Assembly: GCA_015143295.1 (NCBI GenBank)
Contig: CM026570.1
Span: forward strand, 21,645,250-21,709,249
Direction: 5' to 3'
From: Tetracentron sinense
Lineage: Eukaryota; Streptophyta; Magnoliopsida; Trochodendrales; Trochodendraceae
Length of the DNA: 64,000 bases
Part shown: positions 1 to 12,615 of the stretch, piece by piece
Layout: the number at the start of each line of letters is the position of its first letter
Position numbering within the stretch: the stretch's first letter is position 1
Made by a program: the position numbers and the translations under genes
The notes under the pieces: generated by a model
Databases searched by the model: none
The model's input: the letters and a program-made list of their open reading frames with translations, nothing else
What the model was told of the DNA's origin: nothing

Positions 1-426
1 CATTAAGACTCTCATGCTCATATGACCCAATCGCACGTGCCATACCTTGGTTTCATCATTTCCTTCTGATGAACCTATTTGGCTCCACTTTTAATAGTGT
101 TTCCTACCATCTTGTATATGTTTCTAGTTCTTTCACCCTTTAGAATAACGAAGGCTCCATTAATTACCTTCAGAGCTCTACCTAAAGTTGTGTACTTACA
201 CTCAATGAATTCCATTGCATCAAAAATAATTTAAATTGTTCTTGAGGTCGGATACTTGCCAAACATCTATCAGGGTTCGAATTACTCAATCAAAAATTCT
301 GATTCTGATAATAACAATCTCTACTATCTTGTAGACTGCATAATTCCCTATTAGAACTGAACCTCCTTTATAGGTCTTATATGTGTTGAACCAACTCTTA
401 TTTGGACTCATATGACATGAACAGGC

Positions 427-2631
427 TATTAGACATTATGCCCAGAAAAGTCATTTTGATTGTAAGATTCTTATTAATTAGATTAATAGAGACTTCATAT
501 TTATCTATTGTGAATTCATTATAGGTAATTGAATATGATCATGAGATGATCTCTACAATATAAGATATTGACAAAGGTCCATAGGATATATTGTAGGAAA
601 GCTATGTGATGGAACTATCACAGGCAGATATAGCTTTCCAATTCCTTATACCTTATATAGTCATAGCTATGGGTGAAGCTGGGCACTTCACTTATATGGC
701 TGCCACAATGCTAAGATGTTCTCAATAGTTGAGATATAGTTTTATCTCAAACTATTGTAATGGAGACTACACATCAGCATATGTGTGCTTAAATATACAT
801 TGACTGATTACATGCACTGAAACCCTTTTGTATAAACATACTATCAGATAATTGGTCTTTCATTTATATTGAACAGTTTTGATGATCATTAGATCTGATG
901 AGTTCATTTATAACTGACCAGTGATCTGATTGTTTTGATTCCACCTAAGTACTCCCTACCTGAGGGACTACGATAAGGTGACAGTTAGATAATCAGAAAG
1001 TTGTTCGAGTCATGATGAATTTCAAATAAGAAATCCATGCGCATTAAATTGAGAGATTATCCAAGTTCCGGGTAAGACAGTCGATTAAGCTTAAATCCTG
1101 CACAGGTGATTTTGAAATCAAACAAGTTTGAAATATATTTTTATTAAAATATATTATACTTATCAAAAGCTTTTCTCAAAATGTTTTACATGAGAAATGG
1201 TTTCTCATGACTTAATCAAATATTTTGGAAACCCGGATGATGTGCAATGGGGTATGAGTTAGATAATATATTAATCTCGTAGGCCCATTAGGGATAATAT
1301 TATTGGCAGGATCAATCGAATTAAAAAGCTCATGAGGCGAGATCCTTAATGGTTAATTTTCTTACACTGGGATTCAATTGCAACATGGATATCTCACATC
1401 ACTTGTAATTCCGATGTCATTCCAATTTAAGAGTCAATGGGATAACATTGGGTAAGCCAGAGTTAGAATGTCCCAGAGCAATCTGTGGAGATGGTCACAT
1501 AAGAAATACAAGCTCAATTAATAGATTAAATGTTAATCTATAAATTAAAAGATTAAAAGTTAATCTTTAATAAAATGGATAAAATGTTAATCTATGGTTT
1601 ATATTAAATGTTAATCTAAATTAACATTTAATAATGATTATTTAATTAACATAAAATAAGGGAAAATGAGTTTGACCCATATCGTTAAAACCCAACAAGA
1701 GTGGACCTTATTGGTGGGCCCCAAGTCTATGGGATTAATTCCCTAGGGTGGGCACCCATTTGGAGATTACTAATTGGTTAGGGATTTTGTTAGTTAAATA
1801 AATATTATTTAATTAATCCTTATTTTATGGGATAAGATTCCAATCTTGGAAAGCAAGAAACAAGGAGATAAGATTGGAGATATATCAAAAACTTGGAGTG
1901 CAAGGCACACTCTCCCTCATGCCCCTATAGCTCACGCCCACCTTTTTATGGGGTTTCCTAATTGGATTAGGATCCCTAATTGTTAGGGAGTTTGTTGGGA
2001 TCCCTAGATTTTAGGGAATTAGTTACACCCCTTTAATTAAGAAATCCTTTTAGGAAAAGGAATCCTAAATTAGAAAGTTTATTATAACTAATGATAAGAG
2101 TTATCATTATTTAGTAACTCTTTAAAAGGGATAAATTCTAATTGGAGTAGGATTAGGATTTGATCATAATCTATAAATACCCCATACCCCAAAACATGTA
2201 GTAGAGGATACTGATTATTTCTACTTCCCCAAAACCGTGAGATAGAGAGAGAAAGAGAGAAAATTTATTTCTCCAAATTTTCGTGAACCCCTAGGGTTAT
2301 TCCAAGTTGTTTTTGAAGACAAGGGTTTTGAACTCTAAGCTTTTGTGAGATAGAAAGTCTACTCCAACAATTTTCTTCTCTTTATTTCTTTAATACCAAG
2401 TAGAGATTAAAAGCTTCACGTGGATAGCGAAGAATGAGGATTGAGCTTTGAGTTTTTCTTTGAGAAATCTCAACAAAGAGTTCTGATGGTTCAAGTTGTT
2501 TTGTACTTCACGGGTGAACATCATTCACCGAGGTAATTCTCTAAACATGTAGATAGTATTATTTGCTTTTTATGGTGTAAAGATCTTTGGGATTCCATTT
2601 TTCACATAAATTTTTATTTGGATTCCCTTCA
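427..2631 (+). repeat. 5' LTR of E1
   Basis: The sequence from about 828 is repeated at 8187-9995. The outer edge at 427 follows from the end of E2 homology and the near-matching target duplication. A TATA box (tataaat, 2172-2178) lies about 450 bases before the primer-binding site, with its counterpart at 9534-9540. The LTR ends in cttca at 2631. An AT-rich stretch of reiterated ttaatcta motifs lies at 1515-1650. Confidence 0.75.
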
Positions 2632-2633
2632 AG

Positions 2634-2646
2634 TGGTATCAGAGCT
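2634..2646 (+). other. Primer-binding site of E1
   Basis: tggtatcagagct lies two bases inside the LTR end and matches the 3' end of plant initiator-methionine tRNA. Confidence 0.85.
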
Positions 2647-2648
2647 CA

Positions 2649-4557
2649 TGGTTAAGGGGTAGTTTTTTTTTGTTTTAAAGGATAATTAAATAGATAAATT
2701 AATTCATGGGATGAATTTAATTTTATTTATTTATTAATGCTCGTAATTTTTATTTTTTATTTTATTGATGAGATGAATAAATAAATAAATATTTTTTATT
2801 AATTTATTGAATGAGATTTGATAATGATAATAATTAAATAATTTGAGAAAACTAGTATTATAAGTGTTATAATAAAATTTTGAAATAAATAAGTTTATTT
2901 TGAAATCCTTTTTAAATGATTGGATCATTTAAAATATATTTGTTAATTGTTTAATAATAATTAATGAATTATTTTTCTTATAAATAGATTTTTTTCAAAA
3001 AATTTTAAAACCCTATTTTTGATGATATCATATTTAGGATTTTTCGTTCTCTTAATTTTTATTTTAATCTTGAATAATAGTACAACCAATCTTGAATAAT
3101 AGTATAATCAATTTTTATGTCCTTTTTAAATGATTGGATCATTTAAAATATATTTGTTAATTGTTTAAAAATAATTAGTGAATTATTTTTTTTATAAATA
3201 GATTTTTTTTGAAAAAATTTTAAAACCCTATTTTTGATGATATCATATTTAGGATTTTTTGTTCTCTTAATTTTTTATTTTAATCTTGAATAATAGTAGA
3301 ATCAATCTTTATGAAATGATCTTGCATTCGAGAAAGAATCTTGCATTCAAGAAAAGAATAAAAGATCGTAGAGATTAAAGAAAATCCTATCTTATATTTT
3401 AAAAATAATTTATTAAAATTGTTTGTTGGAAAATATAATTGTTTTATTTTCCGGGTTTTGATCTATATGAGATATAGATTTTATCGAGTCAATTGATAAT
3501 TGTTATCAATTTTTAATCTATTAAAATATCAGAAAAAGTACTCCATCACCATGTTGCATCTAATTGTATGAGATTACAGTTATGGGTCAATTTTATTCTA
3601 TGATGAATTGTTTATCATGCATTCATATTAGAGGATAATATGTAGTAGGATTTTGGCAAATTTATAAAGGGCAGATTCATTCGGTTTTCCTGAAAAGGGC
3701 AAATGGAAATCTGGTTTTCCTAATGGCATTTAATTTCCATATCTTGCATTGGTCAAGATGTTGTAAAGGAGGATGTTGCGATGATGATCTTGATAAGATG
3801 ATAAATGAATGGATCGCGAAGGAGTTTGCGAGTTGCCTTCATTCTAATCTCATTCTCTTGCATCCATGTATTTTAATTTTCATTGACTCATAGCGATTAA
3901 TCTCATATGATGTTTTTTTTTTTTATCATGAGATGATACTTGTTTATTTTATCATGAGATGATATCTGTTGTTTATTATAATTATTCTGTTGAAATAATT
4001 GCCCTTTATATATCATGTGTATATAAGACTGGGGACAAGTCCCTATGTATTATGATCTTCTACCATACACTATGTGATCTTATAGTGGAGAGTGTGAGTA
4101 AGCTAACAGGCCAAAGTCGGGCCCAATCCCTCTCACCTATGTGAAAACATGGTGAAAACTTTATAAGCAAATAGTGGGACCAACAACGCCAAAGCGTGAG
4201 CTTTTGCTAAGTGTTTATTAGGTTCATAGTAGGTGGGCACATGAATAAGAGATGTCATACAATAATGCTAAAGCGTGAGTATAACATCCCTTACAGATCA
4301 AATAGTAGATCGAATACTCTAAGATTCACAAGATGAGATCTGTAAAAATGGAGAAGATAGATTCTATTTGCCTATTCAAGGTGATGTGATATTGTGTCCA
4401 AAGGTAGGATCACATTAAGCCAATGTCTAGGTATATATTCGATGCCATTTGATACTTCCTAAATTGGCAATACTATTAGAAACAGACCCATAATCTAATA
4501 GTAATTAATAATTCAATAGATCTCCAATACTATCTTTATTTGTCATTTGATTAGATC
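2649..4557 (+). other. Untranslated leader of E1 with a 215-bp tandem duplication
   Basis: About 1.9 kb of AT-rich sequence without a supportable gene separates the primer site from gag. It contains a tandem duplication: about 2903-3118 is repeated as 3119-3301, both copies starting tcctttttaaatgattggat and containing the phrase ttttgatgatatcatattta. Beyond 3300 I see no further structure. Confidence 0.7.
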
Positions 4558-5590
4558 ATGACAGGCCTTCACCCATTAACTGAAATTCTTTATGATGAGA
4601 AGTTAGTTGGAACTAACTATGTTGACTGGGAATTTAGAATTTATCTGGTACTCTCTACTAAAAAGCTTACCCTATGTCTTACAACTCATAAACCTATGGT
4701 TCTCCCAAATTCATCACCAGATCTGTTAGCTGAAGCTGATTTATAGAATCGTTCTAATTAGACAGCAAAAGATTGGGTGTTAGCATCATTGTTCAATATC
4801 CTGTATAATCATCATAAGGATATGCATAATACTTCTGACATTTTGCAACACCTTCATGAGATGTTTGGTGTAGAGAATAAGTCTGCTAAACAAACAACAT
4901 TAAGGTCTCTTCTTACCACCGAGATGAGAGAGGGAACTCCAGTCAGAGAACACATCATGGAGATGATGAGTTATATTAAAGAACTAGAGAAGTATGGTGG
5001 AGAGATAGATCATATCACCAAAATTAATACAATTCTACAGTCACTCCCTCGATCATTCAACTTGTTTGTAGTGAATTACAATATAAGTAAGTATGAGATG
5101 ACTTTTAGTGGGTTATTAGACCCACTATTGGCTATGGAAGATGAGATCAGAAAGGATATCGATGGTGAAATTATGTTTGTTGAAAGACCTATACCTCTGA
5201 TAGTGTCTGAAAATAAAAGCAAGCAAAATAAGGGTGAAGGGAAGATTAAAGACAACTGGAGTAAGATAAAAGTTGCCAAAGGTTCTTCAGGAGATGTTGG
5301 CAAGGATAACAAAGACAAAGGAAAGTGTTTCTACTGTGATAAAATAGGCCACTGGAAGAGGAACTGTAGGACTTATCTCACAACTCTTAAGAAAGGGTGG
5401 TGCAAATACTCAAGGTATGAGATGCTTTGAAGTATTAATTACTATAGAGTCAAACTTTCTGGATGGTCCTTTTAATTCATGGTGCATGGATTCTGGATCC
5501 ACTGTACATGTTTGCAAGGGTTCAAGGAAACCAGAAAGCCGACCAAACAGGAGTAGAAGATTAAAGTTGGCTCTCCTTCCACCAATACCA
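4558..5590 (+). pseudogene. gag and start of protease of E1 (fossil)
   Basis: The region reads as copia gag, with an N-terminal NYVDWEF motif, a helical UBN2-type capsid region, and a CCHC zinc knuckle CFYCDKIGHWKRNC near 5326-5367. It is followed by the aspartic-protease active-site text WCMDSGSTVHVC near 5480-5515. In this family gag packages the RNA and protease cuts the polyprotein. The region is broken and not expected to work. Homology to protease is lost where the LINE fragment begins. Confidence 0.75.
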
Positions 5591-6540
5591 TGTTTTCCAA
5601 GGGGGTTCCAATAAGCCATTAATCACATCTATAGTAATTTTGGAATCACTTTCCACAATAATATTTGCTAAACCATATTTATCACATAACAAGCACCCAT
5701 CATGTATGGCTCTGATTTCAGCAATAGTGTTAAATCCCGAACCATAGAATTCATAAAAAGCAAGAATAAGCTTCCCTTTAAAATCACGAATAATACCATC
5801 TCCCCCGCTGGAATCCGTGCCCATATCAGCTACCCCATCTATGTTAAGTTTGAACCAACCCAGAGAAGGACATAACCATTTGGTAATAATCGGCCTTTTT
5901 AACATAGGAACAACTGAATGTATATTGAAGTAATCACAAATCTCACTTTCATAGATACTTAAGAGTATTTGTGAACACCCAGTTCATAGCAGTCCTTTGA
6001 ATCCAATCCTCAATTCTTCTCAAAGTGTCCTTGAAAGGCCTTTTAAAATTATCGTATATAGAAGCATTTCTAAACAGCCAAATCTCCCAGCAAACATACA
6101 ATGGGAGCACCTTACAAAAGAATCTAGACACTGAACCTCTCTTCCTTCCTTGGAAGAATCTCATAATCCTTGTTTGGATAGAATCTCCTTCAAAAATCTG
6201 AACATTTAAAGCATGCCCAACTCTATTCCAAATCTTAGAAGCTAATTCTCCTTGACAAAAAAGATGGGATAGAGATTCTCTATTCGGAATAGAACAACAT
6301 TCGCATTTGCTGGATAATGCTATCCCTTTACTTTGAACACATAAATCAACTGGCACTGAGTTATGAAAAATTTTCCGAAGAAGAATAGAAATTTTGGACG
6401 GGATATCTTTATGCCAAATAAAAGAAGCCCAACTAACCTTGATAGCAATGTCCCGAACACATTCCCAACTTGATTTGGTCGAGAATTTCCCCGAGCTTTC
6501 TTTTTTCCAAATAATTTCATCTAGAATGTTTAGAATGAAG
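5590..6540 (-). mobile_element. LINE (non-LTR) fragment inside E1: zf-RVT and half of RNase H
   Basis: On the minus strand this reads first as the zinc-binding RT-associated domain (zf-RVT): SSWECV, then CECC, ESLSHLFCQGELASKIW, and VCWEIWLFRNASIYDN. It then reads as a plant LINE RNase H domain with WFKLNIDGV, AEIRAIHDGC and VESDSK, where the D, E and D metal-binding positions are visible. It ends abruptly inside RNase H near NGLLEPPWKTWYW, so the LINE 3' end and poly(A) are absent. The C-terminal half of the same domain family is seen in the second LINE at 36251-36495. A LINE copy lacking its 3' end is not a simple 5'-truncated insertion. It may have arrived by template switching, or lost its tail later. 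Confidence 0.8.
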
Positions 6541-6544
6541 AGAC

Positions 6545-8165
6545 ATTGCACAGATTCAACTTATCTTTAGCATAAGAGACTTGGTCACATTAATCTTGAT
6601 AGAATCAAGAGGTTAGTAAAAAATGGTCCCCTTGAATTTCTCAAGTTAGAACCACTACCTACTTGCGAGTCATGTCTCGAAAGGAAGATGACCAAGAAGC
6701 CTTACCCTAAAAAGGTAGGAAGAGCTGAAGAAAAGTTGAGACTCATACATAGTGATGTATGTGGTCCATTTAACATTGTTGTATGAGGGCAATACCGGTA
6801 TTTTGTCACATTTACCGATGACTATTCTAGATATGGATATGTCTATTTGATGCAAAACAAATCTGACAGTTTTGAAAAGTTCAAAGAATTCAGATTGGAA
6901 GCTAAGAATCAAACAGAGAAATCCATACAGACAGTTCGATTAGATCGAGGTGGTGAATACCTCAACAACGATTTTATGGATTACTTAAGGGATAATGGGA
7001 TTATCTCACAATGGTCAAGTCCTGTATCACCTCAACAAAATGGTGTTTCTGAAAGAAGAAACCAAACCTTATTAGATATGGTTCCATTTATGATGACTCA
7101 TGCCGATGTACCTGGTATGCTTTACAAACTGCCATTTACATTCTGAACCGGTTCCTTCTAAATCAATACCGGTTGCACCCTATGAATTGTGGGCTAGGCG
7201 AAAACCTAGTTTGCAACATCTATGGGTATGGGGTTGTCTTGTGCTTGTTCACAAACTCGAACCCACTAAGTTGGAATCTAGACAGAAAAATGAAATTTTG
7301 TAGGGTATTCAAAGAAAACTAAGAGTTTCTATTTCTACTCCAAGACAGACCAAACAATAGTTGTTAGGAATCATGCTACCTTTTTGGAGAAGAAATGGAT
7401 CTTCTTAAGAAGGTTGAATTTCATGAGATGAAAGAAAACACATCCAGTATCCAAAATGAACGTAATCCTTCCACTATTGATTCTTCTAATTTTGTTCCAC
7501 TGGGAAGGTCTGAAAGAGTTTCTAGACCATCAGATAGACTTCAGTATTACAATAATGAGGTTTATCTAGTTACCTCCGATGATGAGGATCCAGATCCTAA
7601 TACTTATCAGGAAGCTACATTAGATGTAGATGCTTCTCAATGGAATAAAGTCATGAATGTTGAAATAGATTTCATGTATGACAATGGCGTCTAGACTTTA
7701 GTAGATCCACCAGATGGTATAAGGCCAATTGGATGCAAATTGATTTACAAAAGGAAGAAGGGTGCCAATGGTAATGTGGAGACCTATAAAACAAGTCTTG
7801 TTGCAAAAGGTTGCACTCAAATTCAAGGAGTTGATTATAAGGATACTTTTTCACCACTTGTTACACTCAAAACCATCAGGAAATTGTTAGCTATAGCTGC
7901 ACACCATGACTATGAGATATGGAAAATGGATGTCAAAAATGCTTTCCTTAATGGAATGTTAGATGAAGACATCTATATGAAGCAATTTGAGGGCTTCATT
8001 GCTCCTAAATAGGAGAACATGGTATGCAAGCCTAACAAGTCGATATATGGTTTGAAACAAGCTTCTAGAAGCTGGAACCAAAGATTTGATCTTTTGATCA
8101 AAGAATTTGGATTCCAAAAGAATTTAGAGGAATCTTGTATATACAATAAGGACAGTGGGAGAGGC
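6545..8165 (+). pseudogene. Integrase and RT portion of E1 pol (fossil)
   Basis: Domain order is copia type. Pre-integrase text (LGHINLDRIKRL, then CESC) comes first at about 6545-6680. The integrase core with FTDDYSRYGYVY, RLDRGGEYL and SPQQNGVSERRN follows at about 6690-7140. The start of reverse transcriptase with YKTSLVAKGCTQIQGVDY, WKMDVKNAFLNG and KSIYGLKQASRSWN is at about 7740-8165. Placement of integrase before RT separates Ty1/copia from Ty3/gypsy. Several breaks are present. Confidence 0.8.
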
Positions 8166-8186
8166 ATCCTATATTCTCGATCAAGT

Positions 8187-9995
8187 ATACATAAACATAC
8201 TATCAGATAGTTGGTCTCTCATTCACATTGAACAGTTTCGATGATCATTAGATCTGATGAGTTCATTTATAACTGAGCAGTGATCTGATTGTTTTGATTC
8301 CACCTAAGTACTCTCTACCTGAGGGACTACGATAAGGTGACAGTTGGATAATCAGAAAGCTATTCGAGTCATGATGAATTTCAAACAAAAAATTCATACT
8401 CATTAAATTGAGAGATTATCCATGTTTCGGGTAAGACAGTTGATTAAGCTTAAATCATGCGCAAGTGATTTTGAAATCAAATAAGTTTGAAATATATTTT
8501 TATTAAAATATATTATACTTATCAATATCTTTTCTCAAAATATTTTACATGAGAAATGGTTTCTCATGGCTTAATCAAATGTCTTGGAAACTCGGATGAT
8601 GTGCAATGGGCCATGAGTTAGATAGTGTATTAATCTCGAAATCCCATTAGGGATAATCTTATTGGAAGGATCAATCAAATTAAAAATTTCATATAGCGGG
8701 ATCCTTAATGGTTAATGTTCTTACACTGGGATTCAATTGCAACATGGATATCTCACGTCACTTACAATTCTGATGTCATTGCTATTTAAGGGTCAAAGGA
8801 ATAACATTGGGTAAGCCAGAGTTAGAATGTCTCAGAGTAATCTGTGAAGATGCTCACATAAGAAATACAAGCTCAATTAATAGATTAAATATTAATCTAT
8901 AAATTAAAGGATTAAAAGTTAATCTTTAATAAAATTGATTAAATGTTAATTTATGGTTTAGATTAAATGTTAATCTAAATTAAAGGATAATAATAATGAT
9001 TATTTAGTTAACATAAAATAAGGGGAAATGGGTTTGACCCATATCCTTAAAACCCAACAAGAAGTGGACCTTATTGGTGGGCCCAAGCCCATGGGATTAA
9101 TTCCCTAGGGTGGGTGCCCATTTGGAGATTCCTAATTGGTTAGGGATTTTGTTAGTTAAATAAACATTATTTAATTAATCCTTATTTTATGGGATAAGAT
9201 TCCAATCTTGGAAAGCAAGAAACAAGGAGATAAGATTAGAGATATATCAAAAACTTGGAGTGCAAGGCACACTCTCCCTCACGCCCCTATAACTCACGCC
9301 CACCTCTTTATGGGGTTTCCTAATTGGATTAGGATCCCTAATTGTTAGTTAGTATGTTGGGATCTCTAGATTTTAGGGAATTAGTTACACCCCTTTAATT
9401 AAGGAATCCTTTTAGGAAAAAGAATCCTAAATTAGAAAATTTGTTATAACTAATGATAAGAGTTATCATTATTTAGTAACTCTTTAAAAGGGATAACTTC
9501 TAATTGGAGTAGGATTAGGATTTGATCATAATCTATAAATACCCCATACCCCAAAACGTGTAGTAGAGGATACTCATTATTTCTACTTCCCCAAAATCGT
9601 GAGATAGAGAGAAAAAGAGAGAAAATTTTCTCTCTCCAAATTTTCGTGAGCCCCTAGGGTTATTCCAAGTGTTTTCTTAAGACAAGGGTTTTAAACCCTA
9701 AGCTTTTGTGAGATAGAAAGTCTACTCCAACAATTTTCTTCTCTTTGTTTCTTCAATACCAAGTAGAGATTCAAAAGCTTCGCGAGGATAGTGAAGAACG
9801 AGGATCAAACTTTGAGTATTTCTTCAAGAAATCTCTACAAAGAGTTTTGACAGTTCAAGTTGTTTTGTGTTTCACCGGTGAACATCATTCACCGAGGTAA
9901 TTCTCTAAACATGTAGATAGTATTATTTGCTTTCTATGGTGTAAAGATCTCTAGGATCCAATTTTCCGCATAAATTTTTATCTGGATTCCCTTCA
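8187..9995 (+). repeat. 3' LTR portion of E1
   Basis: This stretch matches 828-2631 throughout, with the same TATA box (9534-9540) and the same end cttca. It is followed directly by the target duplication caagc and then E2 protease and gag sequence on the other strand. Confidence 0.85.
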
Positions 9996-10542
9996 CAAGC
10001 TTAATCTAGAATCTAATAATCATGGAAAACTTCCTTACTTATGTAAGTGTAAAAGGCTTCGTCATTGCTACTTTCATTTGAAGCTACATTAGCTTGTTGT
10101 GAGATTTCCCTTTTCCATTTGCTAGATCCTTTTGTTGTGCCTTTAGGATTCGATAGGCTTTCTTAATGTGACCTTATATTTTATAATGGTGATATTGAGA
10201 TAGAGGTTTTCCAGACTTGAATTTTGACCTTCCCTTTCTTTGATCTTTCCCTTTGCTTCGATCCTTTGTTCTCCAACTTACAAATAAACCTTCAACCTAT
10301 GTACCATCTTCATCTAGACTTTTCTTTCTCATGTCATTTGAGAGTAGGGCTGCTACAGTTTCATATAACTTTTATGATATCATTTCCATAGAGTAGGGTT
10401 ATAATGAGATGTTAATAAGAGTGCAGAAAAGAAGAAAGTAATAGTAGAGCTTGATCCTCATTTTTTACTTCTCATCAGCACTAGCCAACTCAGTGATTGT
10501 TCTATTGAACATACTCATATGCTCTAGAATATTCCCATCTTG

Positions 10543-12060
10543 CTTCATTTGAAGACTGTATAGCTTCTACTTTAGAAACAGTCTCTTAGTCAATGACTTT
10601 GTCATAGATAGACTTTCGAGCTTGTCCAAAGCTTTGTTTCATAATATTCATTGAGCACATGGTAGATCATCATCAGATAGACTTAACCTAATGTTACTTA
10701 CAATAGCCTTTAGTTAATGATCTTCCCCATCTTCATGGGACATTGATTTGGCTTTTTTCTTTTAGGTTGAAGCGTTCTGGACAAACCTTGTTGTATTATG
10801 AGATCTTTCACCTGACTCTTCAACTTTGAACTTAGTACTAAAGCTTTCCCATAGAATCTTACAACTTCGAACTTAGTACTGAAACTTTTCCATCGCATCT
10901 TACAACTTCCATCGAGTCTTGCTTCATCTGAAGAATATATAGCTTCTGCTTTAGAAACAATCTCTTAGTCTTTCGACCTTGTCCAAAGATTTGATTCAGA
11001 CTATTCATTGAGCACATGGTAAAGAACATCGTCAGATAGGCTTAACCTAATGGTAATTAAAACAACCTTTAGTTCATGATCTTCTCCATCTTCATCGGAC
11101 ATTGATTTTGACTTTTTTATTTTAACTTAAAGCGTTCTGTGCAAACCTTGTTGTATTATGAGATCTTTCACCTGACTCTGCAACTTCAAACTTAGTACTG
11201 AAGCGTTTTGCATTGAATCTTACAACTTCGAACTTAGTACTGAAACTTTTCCATCGAATCTTACAACTTCCATCAAATCTTCGTTCATCTGATGAGTGTA
11301 TAGCTTCTACTTTAGAAACAGTCTCTTAGTCAATGACTTCGTCATAGATAGACTTTCGAGCTTGTCCAAAGCTTTGGTTCAGAATATTCATTGAGCACAT
11401 GGTAAAGAACATCGTCAGATAGGCTTAACCTAATGGTACTTACAATAGCCTTTAGTTCATGATCTTCCCCATCTTCATGGGACATTGATTTTGGCTTCTT
11501 TCTTTTACCTTGAAGCATTCTGTGCAAACCTTGTTGTATTATGAGATCTTTCACCTGACTCTGCAACTTCGAACTTAGTATTGAAGTGTTCCCATCGAAT
11601 CTCACAACTTCGAACTTAGTACTGAATTCCATCGAATCTTACAACTTCCATCGAATCTTGCTTCATCTAAAGACTGTATAGCTTTTTCTTTAGAAATTGT
11701 CTCTTAGTCAATGGCTTTGTCATAGATAGACTTTCGAGCTTGTCCAATGCTTTGGTTCAGAATATTCATTGAACACATGGTAGAGAACATTGTGAGGTAG
11801 GCTTAACCTAATGGTACTTACAACAGCCTTTATTTCATGATCTTCCCCATCTTCATTGGACATTGATTTCGGCTTCTTTCTTTTAGAAGCATTCTTTTTA
11901 AACCTTGTTGTATTATGAGATCTTTCACCTGACTCTGCAACTTCGAACTTAGTACTGAAGCATTCCCATCGAATCTTAAAACTTCAAACTTAGTACTGAA
12001 GCGTTCCCATTGAATCTTATAGCTTCAAACTTAGTACTGAAACTTTTTGATGTCATTGCG
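10543..12060 (-). repeat. Four-unit tandem array of the E2 gag N-terminal region, period about 370 bp
   Basis: The block running from the gag start (STKFEVVRFDG) to the SLTKRLFLK-type helix region occurs four times head to tail. Units begin near 10543, 10916, 11281 and 11654. Each carries the landmarks tagaaacagtctcttagtc and attgagcacatggta. The shorter phrase aacttcgaacttagtactga is also repeated at unit junctions. Only the leftmost unit continues into the rest of gag (10021-10540), where the zinc-knuckle region lies. Known copia gag genes carry this block once, so the array is a secondary amplification. Confidence 0.85.
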
Positions 12061-12071
12061 TCAATACCTTA

Positions 12072-12086
12072 GCTCTAAAACCAATT
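12072..12086 (-). other. Primer-binding site of E2
   Basis: The minus strand reads AATTGGTTTTAGAGC directly inside the LTR, a variant of the initiator-methionine tRNA site (TTGGTATCAGAGC) used by plant copia elements. Confidence 0.6.
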
Positions 12087-12615
12087 TGTGGTGAAAGGAA
12101 CTTGTAAATACCTAACAGTAAACACACAAGATATATGACATTCACCCGGTATGGGCGACGTCCATGGAGAATCACATTCTTCACTAAATCAAAGTAAAAA
12201 GAATACAAAATCACTCCCTTGCAGCCTCTCAAACTTAGTTCTCTCTCTCAAAATAGTTTTGGCTATCTTAAAAACCCTAAACGCAAGAGTATCTTATATA
12301 CAAGGTTTGAAAAATTATTAGAATTTTAGAAATCTAATTCTTACTTTGCGGCACTCACTCGAGTGAACTTCATATCGCTCGAGCGAGTTGGCTACAGGAA
12401 TGCTAAGCAGTTTCTCAATCAAAATACTCGAATCCTCATGATTCGAATGAATTGATTCTCACTTGAGCCAACTTTTCTGTATCAGAATGTAAAAATTGCA
12501 CAATATAAAGAAGGGACAAGTATTTGGTGGAGGCTAAAGCAGGGATAGCAATTTTCAATGTTTCAATATATAGTAAAATAAATAGCGATGTGTCAACGTA
12601 CTTGTGAGTCCCATA
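12087..12615 (-). repeat. 5' LTR of E2
   Basis: The LTR starts next to a primer-binding site. Read on the minus strand, it carries a TATA-like box near 12290-12303, a CTCGAGCGAG-type palindromic motif near 12355-12390, and ends in a run leading to the binding site. The outer end at about 12615 is chosen because the minus strand there begins TGTATGGGAC. The partner LTR is outside the window, so this boundary is a guess. Confidence 0.55.

Larger units (their letters stand above)
427..9995 (+). mobile_element. E1: Ty1/copia retrotransposon inserted in E2, broken
   Basis: Plus-strand copia element with long LTRs (5' LTR 427-2631, recognisable 3' LTR portion 8187-9995), a methionine-tRNA primer site at 2634, a long leader, gag, protease start, integrase and part of RT in copia order. 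RNase H is not seen. The insertion site is fixed by E2 protease sequence on both flanks and by a five-base target duplication with four matches (caggc 422-426, caagc 9996-10000). The element carries a foreign LINE fragment and several further breaks. LTRs differ by about 7 percent by eye, suggesting a few million years. Confidence 0.85.
1..12615 (-). mobile_element. E2: Tnt1-like Ty1/copia retrotransposon, broken, runs off the left edge
   Basis: Fossil copia element read on the minus strand. Its LTR and primer-binding site lie at the right (12072-12615), gag at 10021-12060, and protease and pre-integrase sequence at 1-426 and just right of 9996. The identification rests on gag with the STKFEVVRFDG opening and RLSLSDDVLYHVLNE further on, and on protease-to-pre-integrase text such as HMSPNKSWF and GAFVILKGERTRNIYK. 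All are typical of Tnt1-type plant elements. Element E1 is inserted into its protease region, so the two halves lie 9.5 kb apart. Integrase, RT and the other LTR would lie left of the window. It is clearly broken, with many breaks. The right end is uncertain by some tens of bases. Confidence 0.8.
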
